This document shows, piece by piece, positions 36,801 through 46,310 of a DNA stretch of 64,000 nt (position 1 is its first letter; every line of letters begins with the position of its first letter). Location of the stretch: assembly GCF_963576545.1 (NCBI RefSeq), contig NC_083653.1:18689639-18753638 (forward strand). The letters run 5' to 3'. This DNA is from Limanda limanda (Eukaryota; Chordata; Actinopteri; Pleuronectiformes; Pleuronectidae). Position numbers and translations under genes: made by a program. The notes below the pieces were generated by a model that made no database searches, was not told where the DNA came from, and was given only the letters and a program-made list of their open reading frames with translations.

Positions 36801-39731
36801 AACGCACCGATGTGGTTGTAAGACAAGTCCAGTACTCTTAAGTCTTTCAGATTGGCGAACGTGTGGGAATATATTTCTCCAAGTAGGTTGGATGAAAGAT
36901 TGAGCATCCTTAAATGTCCCTGAAGACCATAGAAGGCATTTTTGTTGATCTGATTGATTTTGTTTTTGGAAATGTCAATGATTATCGCAGTCTTCAGGGG
37001 ACTGAAAATAGCCTTCTGCAAAACAAATATAAAGTTCCGAGACAGATCAAAGACTTTAACGGCGCTGTTCGAGAGGCCTTCGAATGTGCTTTCATCTGGA
37101 TCAGGTAAGTTCTCAAATCCAAAGTTTTGACCTATTATTCCAGAAGATATGAGATTAGTGATCCGAGTCCCCTGTATCGCATTGAAAAATCTTCTCATTT
37201 GGGTGACGTTGAAGCCGTTGGATGATAAGTCCAAGGTATCAAAGGCCATATCTCTGAAAGGGTTTCCACAACTTCCCTCGTCAAAGTGGCCTTCATACAT
37301 TTTAGCCAAGTGGTTGGAGTTCAGGTTGAGGCTTTGGAAGTATTTCCCCCTGAAGCCAACAAGATCCTCTTCACACAATCTATTGATTGGATTCAATTTG
37401 AGGTTTAAGTGTGTGAAACTAGTGAGTCTTGAAAAGAACAGTCCAGGTTTGAGTCTCTTTATCTGGTTCCCGAAGAGATCAAGCATTTCTAAGGAGACAA
37501 GGCTCTGCAGGTAGCTGTCGGCCAGGATGGACTCATTCAATCTGCAATAGTCCAAAAACAGCTTTTGCAATTTGAACAGTCCTGCAAATGCCCTCGGCTC
37601 CAGCTGAAGCTCAATGTTGGAGCCTAGAACCAACTTTATCAATTTTCTCTGTCTGAAGAAAGCGTTGTTCCTGATGATGAGCGACACTCTCTGCATGCCC
37701 AGATCTAACTCTTGCAGCTGCTCGTACTGACTGAGCGAGGTGCTGTTGATCTCACTGATGTAGTTCATTTCCAGGTACAGGTGGGTGATGTTGGGAGGCA
37801 GAGCAGGAACCCAGGAGTGACCCCCGGATTGGCAAGCAGCTACAAGGCCATACAAAGGGCATGATGGGTAGCATGCGGTTACCTGCAGATTGGAAGATGA
37901 CATTATGTCTGTGAATAGAAACAAAAACCCTTAACTCTGCAGTTGATATATTTGGGATAAACCCCAGCTCACTTTCGTAATCAGAGTCTAATGAGATGGA
38001 AGGTGTAACTCTAATGTCTGCACAGAAACGTTGGGGCTGGAGCCAACAGCCTGTTAACTTAGCTTTGAAACAGGAGGAATGAGCAACTTTTTAAGTGTTT
38101 GTACAATAAGTACAAAAACACACTGAGAGGCTCAGGTCATATGTTATTATAACTTAAATTATTTTTTCTTTTTGTTTATTTATTTTCCATATCGGTCATG
38201 AGAGAAAAGATGGGTTTAAAAAGGCAATTTATCTAACCTAATCCAACCCACCATAACATCATTTAATTGACCTGATATAATATAATTAACCCAAACTTAC
38301 ATAACCTAACCTTATCTAACATAACCTCAACCTCACTAAATAACCTAACCTAACCTAGCCCAACCTCACAACCTAATCTAATCTCATCTAATCTAACCTT
38401 ACCTTAATAACTTAATAACAAATTATGTGCTGTGGTTTTATTTACCCAAACAATATTAGAGTGCTATCAAATTTCTCATCTGAATCTTGGTAAGGAAGAG
38501 TGGGAGCACATTTTGAATTAAATAAACATTTTTCCGAAAACACTGAACTACCTCTTTTATTGTTGTCAGGCGTGAATCTGAATGGTTTCAGCTTTTTGTA
38601 AGGTCAAAATCCACCAACTGTTCAGTTAGCGAAAAATAAAGTATAACTAATACTTTGTGAGGCTCCGTGTTATACAAACATACCTGTAAGTATAAACCAA
38701 TGAAGGCCAAATGAGGGCCCAGTGTCCACATGCTGTCCTTGCCCTAAAGAGACGTCCACAGAGAAAAGTCAGAAATGAGCAAAGCTTAAAGGAGTGTTGT
38801 TGCATTGAGCCAGCAGTGCAAATATTAGGGAGGACAAAAAGGTGGGGGATTGCCCGGCTGTTTGCTTTAGCAGGTTCATAGATCACTGGTGCTGCAGCTC
38901 CACCATCACACTGCTCAGTGCACAACCATTCATCAGTATGATACATGAGCTTTGATTAGGAAATAGTTTGGCACGGTGCTTGTAGGTTACACTGTGGGAA
39001 ACAGTTTTTTAATGTCCCCTAACTTTGTACATATCAACGATCTCTGGAGTTGGCTACTTATTAAATAATAACGCATGAGTGGTTTGATTTGAATCAAGAC
39101 ATATGTCCCATAATTCCGAGTCGAGGTTTTATAGATCAGATTATTGTCCTGACAGGTCAGCCTGCATGGAGGTGTGGTCACCATGATATAACACTATATT
39201 TAAAATATGTGCATTCTGCATTGCAGCAGTGGTATTTTATCATATTTGCAGCCCACTATATAGACCAACGCAGTAATTACTGTAATAATTTTCATCAATA
39301 ACAATATAACAAAGGTTCAATATCAATATATCCCTTATGGATTGTACAATAACAGTGATGAGGAGTGACATATAATTGGTTGTAAGGTATTTCCTCAGTA
39401 AAATATGAATGTTTGTCATTCTCTGCCCATGAAAAATAATTAAAAATCACAACCTTTGCTCAGGAGTCTTTAAAAGTATTGACATATATCGTGATATGAA
39501 CTGTTATTGCAGAATTTTGGATCTTTTTTCATAAAGTTCACATCTGTATGTCAGGCCACATGTTGCCTGCTCTCATGTTTTCCAAGTATTTCACTCTCTC
39601 ACCTTGTAAATGGTGATAATGAATCAAAGATCCTCGAGCTGCAGCCGCTGGAATTCTCCAGCGATCGTTGCACAATGTGAGAAGTTTGAAGACGCGTCAA
39701 GTCGGAAATAAGACACAGCCGAGTACTCACC
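33888..39731 (-). CDS. tlr5: Toll-like receptor 5, membrane form (flagellin receptor)
   Basis: Exons on the minus strand: noncoding exon ending at 39731 (donor gtgagt), 38743-38684 (ATG at 38731), 37882-35593, 34854-34766, 34127-33888 (stop at 33890-33888). The phases join to 888 codons, usual for TLR5M. Signal peptide MWTLGPHLAFIGLYLQ, then about 20 leucine-rich repeats (for example LRVLDLSYNHIGAL), an LRR C-terminal cap (FYCDCNLESFLQW), TM at about 655-680 (FALFIFSALLIVTVTLSGVV), and a TIR domain at about 705-850 (YDVFFCFSNSDYKWVEAALL; DGWCLEAFTLAQ; WFYERLISQIL). TLR5 binds bacterial flagellin at the cell surface and signals through MyD88. The first frame alone (35558-37924) lacks both signal peptide and TIR end; joining the exons restores both. 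Neighbouring disp1 supports orthology with mammalian TLR5. Confidence 0.92.
35593..37882 (-). CDS. tlr5: tlr5 main exon: LRR ectodomain, TM, first half of TIR
   Basis: The acceptor is aatctgcag before 37882; the donor is gtacag after 35593, with one base of the next codon included. The open frame runs a few codons past the donor before a stop, but the TIR sequence continues only in the next exon (DGWCLEAF). The in-frame start candidate at 37924 would give a protein without a signal peptide and is not preferred. Confidence 0.88.
38262..38410. repeat. Degenerate (TAACC)n-type low-complexity tract
   Basis: Variants of taacctaacc, ataacct and aatctaatct repeat over about 150 bases within the tlr5 intron upstream of the main exon. 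It is pentamer-like, not the vertebrate telomere hexamer. Confidence 0.75.
38684..38743 (-). CDS. tlr5: tlr5 signal-peptide exon
   Basis: A short exon missed by ORF length cut-offs. It has an acceptor gtctctttag before 38743, ATG at 38731-38729 and the donor gtatgt after 38684. The 16 codons MWTLGPHLAFIGLYLQ join in phase 0 to VTACYPSCPLYGLVAACQ at 37882. Mammalian TLR5 also has a secretory N-terminus, and the long exon by itself begins without a hydrophobic leader, so this exon is needed. Confidence 0.82.
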
Positions 39732-40089
39732 AGCTGTAAAGAACGTGTTCAGTGAGATCAAGTGGCTCAGTGGATCAACACATTAAAGTGAAGCAGGTAG
39801 CAAAGCAGAGACCTCACCCTCACTGGAAACTTTAGCGCTTTTTTCTCTGCCTGTAAAAAAACACCGTGGTCAAACCAGCCGCCCCTACATTTTAAGTGCG
39901 CCCGTGTTCACATCTTTACGGTAAATGAAGGTACGTCCCCCTTCATTTGAAGTCGGGCTATGAAATCGTTATCGTCCCAAACCACAAACAACACAATTTT
40001 AATCAATAAGAAAAGTATACAAGGCATACTCCCGCTTAAAAATAAAGGGATAGAGTATACACATAATACAGAAATAAGATAAGATGACT

Positions 40090-40510
<421 letters not shown>

Positions 40511-41490
40511 AGCGCCCCCGACTCTTATTCTCTTACTCTTATTTATCATATTACGTATTAATTATTTACTCTGTAAGTACTCTCAGTACCGCACACTACT
40601 TCCACATACTTCAACCAATTTCAACCATTCAAACATCTTAATTTTTCAGTTTATTGGCAGATGGCATCCAACGTCAAGGTGCATTACAGCAATACACTGC
40701 ATTGGTGCACCATACCTGGAGCTACTTCTTCTTCTTAATTTGTTTTTTTGGCGGGTGACAACCAACTTGCATTGCTGCTATCTACTGTATCGTGATAAAT
40801 GCGATAAAATTAGTTGAGCACTTCCTCTTCATCCTCTCCCCCTACTCAGTCCACTAGCGGGTGGCAACCACGCGTCATTTCTGCTTGCATAATCTGGGTC
40901 AATGATATGACCATCACAGGTAATTTTTTAACTTGGCAGTGTGACAAATCTGTTGTATCCTTTGATCGGATGTGGCATCAACACATGCCTTTGATCTAAG
41001 GCAGATCCAATGAAGAGGAAGACAGTGGATGGAACAGTAGATCCGGTAATTCACCGAACAAAGAAAAGAAGATTATTTGTTTGTTTCAACCAGGCATTTT
41101 AGAAGCTCAGCATTAAAACGGCAGAAAAGCACCTGCCTGTCCTGCCACATGGTAATCTTTCATTGAAGAAAATATAGACCCCCCAAGTGTTTACTTTTTA
41201 ACACATCAGCTGCTGGCAGACAATGTCAGCAAAATGGATATTGTCTCAGTGTGATAGCCAAATAAAAAGTCATTTTACAGCTTAAGATATGTTGCACGCT
41301 GTCCGGTTGATACTGTGGGATTCAGTGTTTAGTCTTCTATGGAATGTTATATTCTGTCTGTGAAATAGATCTTCTCAAAGAGGGCTCTCCACCACAAAGT
41401 CTGTTAAGGCTACTGTTCATATACATGTGTGTATTTATCTCCGTTCATTTTTCCATCTTTCGTGTTTTTGTCTCCTTTGTTACAGCAGCC

Positions 41491-42955
41491 ATGGCTAAAG
41501 ACCCGCTGGCCAAGGCAGGCATTTATTTTGATGAACTCAAGAACCTCACTGCAGTGGAACCTGATGTCAGCAAGAAGACCTCAGCGCTGCAGGAGGGGTC
41601 GAAAGACTTTGTGGACAGTGAGCAATAAAGATTTTGTTGAGGCCATTTGGTCATGAGTGTTTCCCTCTGTCTATACCAACTTGATGTACATCTGTGGGAA
41701 TTTGTTATCTGTTCCAGAAATTGAACAGTTTCAGAAAATAGCCGCAGGTTCGATTCGGCTGATTGATGAACTGGCAAAAGAAGTGGAAAAACAAAAGAGG
41801 AAGGTATGCTTGCCATTGAAAGCTGGAATGGATGAACTCTTCTTCAAATCACTTTAGCTGTTTTTACCTATAGACTTTACAGTATGTGCCTCTGTTTGGC
41901 CGAAGTATTCATGTTCTCTTCTCCTTTAGGCGATAGCAGCGAGGAATCTGCGGAAGTTAATGGCAAAACAGAGGGAGGTTCAACAGCAGCAGCTGCAGGC
42001 TCTCATTGCTGAGAAAAAGAGCCAACTTGAGAGGTAAATTGTGTGTAGGTCAACTTCATTACGAAAAGTTAAATAGTGCTAGTATGTGCTAGATACGTCC
42101 TGGCACTCTTTCCATTTAAGTCAAGGGATCTGTCCCTAACCCCAGTATTAAACAAGCCCAGGGCTCAATTATTAAAGGCCACAGTATTGATAAGCTCCAT
42201 TATTAACGGCCCTGCTCTCTTCACTCCAGATGTTAAGAAAAAAGATTTCTGATCTAATGTTGTGATCCTCACATGTTTTCTTACTATTTCTGTGATGAAT
42301 GCATTTGATTATGATGTATTTTAGCTGTTCTCAGTTTAGAAGAGACATCTCTCTGCAAGTCTCCCAGTGAGCCCACACAAAAGAGTTATCTACATGATAC
42401 AAACATGGGTTACATTGTTTTGGATGCATTCATAAATTCCATCATAAATGGTCGGACCATTTTAAATAGGAAATTTAGTTTTGCATTCATGAAATGTTTA
42501 TATTTTCAATTAGAAATCTAGAGCTGACCAGGTTGTGGGTTGACTGTGTCATGGAGTCTAGCACAATACAGTCATGTGCTATGTGGCAGCTTTCCAGGAA
42601 AGTGTTTGATGTGTAATATTAATTTTTATAACAGTAAATGATAATAGACACAAATTTTAATTCTCACATTTACCAGTAGGTAGCTCATGCCATGACATCA
42701 TCTGGTGACTGTTATTATTTTGATGTAGCAAATTGTTACCATTCTAAATTGTTGTCTTCTATCATCATTTCTACTACACACATCATTCGTAATCACTTTC
42801 CTGTGAGTGATAGGTGTTTTTATTTTGTATTGTATTAATTTTGTCATAACAGTTTGTCTACTGTTGTGTTTGCTTGTCTCAGGTACCGTATCGAGTATGA
42901 AGCCTTGTCCAAGGTGGAGTCAGAGCAGAGCAAGCTCATCAACCAGTTCATTTAG
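41491..42955 (+). CDS. ift20: Intraflagellar transport protein 20-like, four coding exons
   Basis: Exons 41491-41617, 41718-41803, 41930-42033, 42883-42955, all with GT-AG borders and consistent phases, give 129 residues. IFT20 is a small coiled-coil subunit of the IFT-B complex that also sits at the Golgi and helps sort membrane proteins to the cilium. The start [39 protein letters not shown] and especially [18 protein letters not shown] and [12 protein letters not shown] match IFT20 (132 residues in mammals). The copy ends at INQFI followed by TAG and then codons for Gln-Lys, so it stops three residues before the usual end. Several substitutions in the N-terminal half look unusual for such a conserved protein. 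It may be a diverged duplicate; retained introns exclude a retrocopy. An upstream noncoding exon is implied by the acceptor 5 bases before ATG. Confidence 0.85.
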
Positions 42956-43143
42956 CAGAAGTGAGGATGTGACTGGGAGACTGGGATGAAAGCCTGAAGA
43001 CAACAGTGTCTCTCGGTCTGTCTGTCATTGATGACAGGGCGAGTAGATTTACTTCTTTTGACTAGATACATTCTGTCAATTGGACAAGAAAAAGTATCAT
43101 GTTTTGCCTTTTTTTACAACATTGTGTAATTATGTTTTGTTCC

Positions 43144-43149
43144 AATAAA
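43144..43149 (+). terminator. Candidate polyadenylation signal of the ift20-like gene
   Basis: Canonical AATAAA 189 bases after the stop codon, followed by a T-rich stretch. Good distance and context for a 3' UTR end. Confidence 0.6.
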
Positions 43150-43439
43150 CTGACTTGATATCCATTTCAACACTGCTCTGTCATGCACCTAAACGAAAAT
43201 ATATTTTCTCTAATGTGAATTCAGAGTAGAAATAGTTGGTCCCAATATCAATTTCTGTATTGAAGCCTACAGAAGATTTTTTAAAACACCAATCATTTTC
43301 TGGAAGTGCTTCACCTGCCAGGTCATATATTTATCTGTCAGCTGAATCACTTAAAAATGCAGTGATCAAATATCAGTGTCAGCTCAACAGGAAGGAACAG
43401 AAACAGAGGTAGAAATATCCTGTCTTTTCGACTCCTGTT

Positions 43440-43921
43440 TGGATCAACCTCCTAAAATTCCTATTCCTACATTTCCCATAATGCAACGTAATAGCAAAAG
43501 TTGTGAACTTGGGTCTGAAGATTGTGTTGATTGCTTACCATGCCTTTGAAATAGCTGAACCGCAATGTATGAAAAAACGACACCATTTAATAAAATAATT
43601 AAAACCTATGTATAGGCCACACACATTAAACAGTAATTAAACAATTTGTTGGATTTTATGAAAAAACATTGACTATAAAATCTTCACTGCAGATAAACCA
43701 GGTATAATGAAGGTAAACCTCTCTCTGTAGCATAGACTGATTATAAAAAAGCTCTGCACAACAGCTAGCATATACACATTAGAAAGTGACAGTATATTGT
43801 AGAACTGTTTGAGAGGGAGTCACTAATGACAAGGATTATATCTGAAGTAGCTCCAGAGCTTTAACACGGTTGAAGATAACAAAACATTACAAAAAGGGAG
43901 AGTTTACAATGGAAATGGTAC
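43440..43921 (-). repeat. Dispersed repeat family X, copy C (split by the LTR element)
   Basis: The reverse complement contains cttcagacccaagttcacaa, ctctggagctacttcaga, tcattagtgac and aaacagttctacaatat, shared with copies A and B. It runs up to the GGTAC target site of the gypsy element. The sequence after the element (49982 to about 50090) may be the rest of the same copy. Confidence 0.55.
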
Positions 43922-44677
43922 TGTTACGCCCTCTGGTAGCTCGTAGCTGGACATAACATAAATGCAACAGGTCTGAATAAGTGAGGGTGCAATCACACAA
44001 AACACAAGACCAGATATAAGATAAAGACAGTATTTATTTAGACAAAGCAACACAGGGATCAACAAGGACTAACAGTGGCACCAAAGAAAAAGAACACAAA
44101 GAAATTCCCCCCCCCTTTACAGGTGCTTAGCACCCAAAAGTACAGCGGGTGGTGCTCACTCTAACCTGAGGTTTTAACAAACAGTAAACCTACGTGAGTG
44201 TGATATGTAAACCCCGGAGTATCTTACCTGTCCTTGTAGTCCCTGTGCGCACAACAAACAAAGTCAACAAAGACAAAAGACAAAACAAAAGTAGGCTGCT
44301 ACAACTTAAACAAATACTGGTAAAGACTAACTCAAGACACCAGTCAACATCAGGACCAAACAAAACAATCAGCGCTCTGACACAGCTCACCACAAAAGCC
44401 TCCTCTCGCCAACAAAACAAACACAGGACTATTTAAAGGGGAAGGGTTGACGAGAGATCTGTCACAGGTGGGGTGATTGGAAGATTGGATGCAGGTGAGA
44501 TGAGCGGCCATGATGCTTCTTCTTCTGGCCACTTCACTGGCACGTCCTGCCCGAGAGCTCCCCCTTCCAGTCACTGGAGGCAACACCAGTCTATAAGGAT
44601 GTGGGAACAAAACAACAACACAAGACAGAACACAACACATGTATACATACAGGACATACAGAACACTGTCCGTAACA
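43922..44677 (-). repeat. 3' LTR of the Gmr1-like element
   Basis: 756 bases, TGTTACG...CGTAACA. Differs from the other LTR at four visible positions (near 43938, 44106, 44279 and 44400). Read on the minus strand it contains a TATA-like tttaaatag near 44430 and AATAAA at 44033-44038, as expected for an LTR promoter and polyA signal. Confidence 0.95.
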
Positions 44678-44692
44678 CTCCCCCCCATAAAG
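44678..44692 (-). other. Polypurine tract of the Gmr1-like element
   Basis: On the minus strand tttatgggggggag lies directly before the 3' LTR, the position from which plus-strand DNA synthesis is primed. Confidence 0.75.
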
Positions 44693-44791
44693 AGTCAGCC
44701 CAGGGCTGACGATACCTTAAACCATCCCGTAAACCCAAAATCAATATCAATTTCCCACAGAGAGGTTTTGAGGACTACTGACCAACAATAT

Positions 44792-45625
44792 TTACACGCG
44801 AGACAGAGCGTCTGCAAACACATTCTCGGTGCCCTTTTTGTGGTGGATCACCAGGTTGTAATTCTCAATAAACAAAGACCAACGCATCAGTCGTTGGTTG
44901 TGGTTGTGCATGCGATGCAGAAACACCAGCGGATTGTGGTCTGTGTAAATCACCACAGGCTCCGCACTAGACCCAACATACACCTCAAAAAATTGAAGCG
45001 CAAGCAGCAAAGCCAACGTCTCCTGTTCTATGGTAGAGTAGTGCATTTGGCTACTATTAAACTTCTTCGAAAAGAATCCTACAGGGTGGACCAAACCCTC
45101 AGAATCCATCTGAGTTAAAACTGCACCTGCACCAATACCGCTCGCATCGACTTCCGTGGAAAACGGTTTACTAAAATCAGGAGCACTGAGTACTGGCGCA
45201 TTACACAAGAGTGCTTTACAACACTCAAAGGCAGTTTGACACCTGTCTGACCAGACAAACTTTACCAATGGACTGATCAAGTCAGTCATTGGGGCTGCAA
45301 CAGAAGAGAAGTTCCTACAGAACCCTCGGTAGTAACCAGTCATTCCGAGGAATCGGCGTAACTCCCGCCGAGTGGTGGGCACTGGGAAAGACGTGATTGC
45401 TGCGATTTTGGCCTCCAAGGGACGCACTTGGCCTCCGCCCACCTGTTTACCCAAGTAGGTCACAGTTGCCTTCCCAAACTCACACTTTGCCAGGTTCAGT
45501 GTCAGGGATGCATCAGCCAGTCGCTGAAACACAGTTCTTAGCGAGTCCACATGAGCAGTCCACTCTGATGAGTGTATTACCACATCATCCAAATATGCAG
45601 TACAGTTAGGTACACCACTAAACAC
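44792..45625 (-). pseudogene. Gmr1-like pol: C-terminal reverse transcriptase and RNase H
   Basis: About 277 open codons. They begin just before the RT active-site motif YLDD (near 45590), continue through the RT thumb (LAKCEFGKATVTYLGKQVG; RRFLGMTGYYRGFCRNF) and end with RNase H motifs (FSTEVDASGIGAGAVL; IEQETLALLLAL; IYTDHNPLVF). The fingers and most of the palm, normally ~140 residues before YLDD, are missing: the frame upstream switches directly from the pre-RT linker to this piece near 45625. The first codon of the open frame is GTG in a deletion junction, so it is not a true start. Confidence 0.88.
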
Positions 45626-46298
45626 AATATATGCACATCTCCAAACAGACAGGGGAACTCTGAGATAAGGCAGAGTAGGTCAGCTTCCTGCTCCCTGCTT
45701 AAATGATGCATCAAGGATGGAAGTTTCACCAACATCTCTGAATTGGACAACCGAGGGGTCTGTTGCTGGGCATTGCGTAAACTCAGGCCATCCTCATCAC
45801 TCACCGCATTAGGGCTCACTGCTAGTGACACCGCAGCCTCAACAGTGGCTACAAGAGGCGCACTGCGTGTCTCCGGCTGGACCTCGTCTCTGTTGTAATA
45901 GTTTTTCAACATATTTATATGACACTCTGGTTTTCCGTCTTCTATCAGGGGTCCTGACCACATAGTCAGTGGCACTCAACCTCCTGTCAATAGTATAAGG
46001 TCCTGAAAACCGAGCACTCATTGAATTACTCAGAATGGGCAGTAACACTAAAACCAAGTCACCTGGCTGTAGAGAACGTGGAAGTGCTTTTTCATCAAAC
46101 TGCCGCTTCATACCCTGTTGTCTTGTCTGTTAGCTGATCCTTTAACACCCTTAAAGGGCCTCTCACGGTGTGACCAAATACCAGCTCTGCTGGACTAAAA
46201 CCTAGTGACTCTTGCACTATTTCCCTAACGGCAAATAGAGCCAAAGGGACGCCTTCATCCCATTCCCTACCGCTCTCCATGATATATTTGCGCAACAC
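45626..46298 (-). pseudogene. Gmr1-like integrase C-terminal part and pre-RT linker, frame-shifted
   Basis: Three overlapping frames carry successive parts. The segment at 46298-46095 continues the integrase core (VPLALFAVREIVQESLGFSP). The segment at 46111-45839 has the GPY-type C-terminal domain (LQPGDLVLVLLP; RFSGPYTI). The segment at 45975-45626 holds the end of integrase (CHINMLKNYYNRD) and the linker to RT (LSREQEADLLCLISEFPCLF). The frame breaks lie near 46110 and 45925. The order along the element shows that integrase is followed by RT. Confidence 0.82.
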
Positions 46299-46310
46299 TG
46301 ACTTAAACGT

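Noticed and set aside
37883..37924. Upstream in-frame start for tlr5 at 37924
   Set aside because: It would extend the exon through an acceptor signal and give no signal peptide, whereas the exon at 38684-38743 joins cleanly.
44194..44709. Open frames inside the LTRs (also at 49493-50065)
   Set aside because: They occur in both LTRs on both strands without similarity to proteins; LTRs of this type are noncoding.
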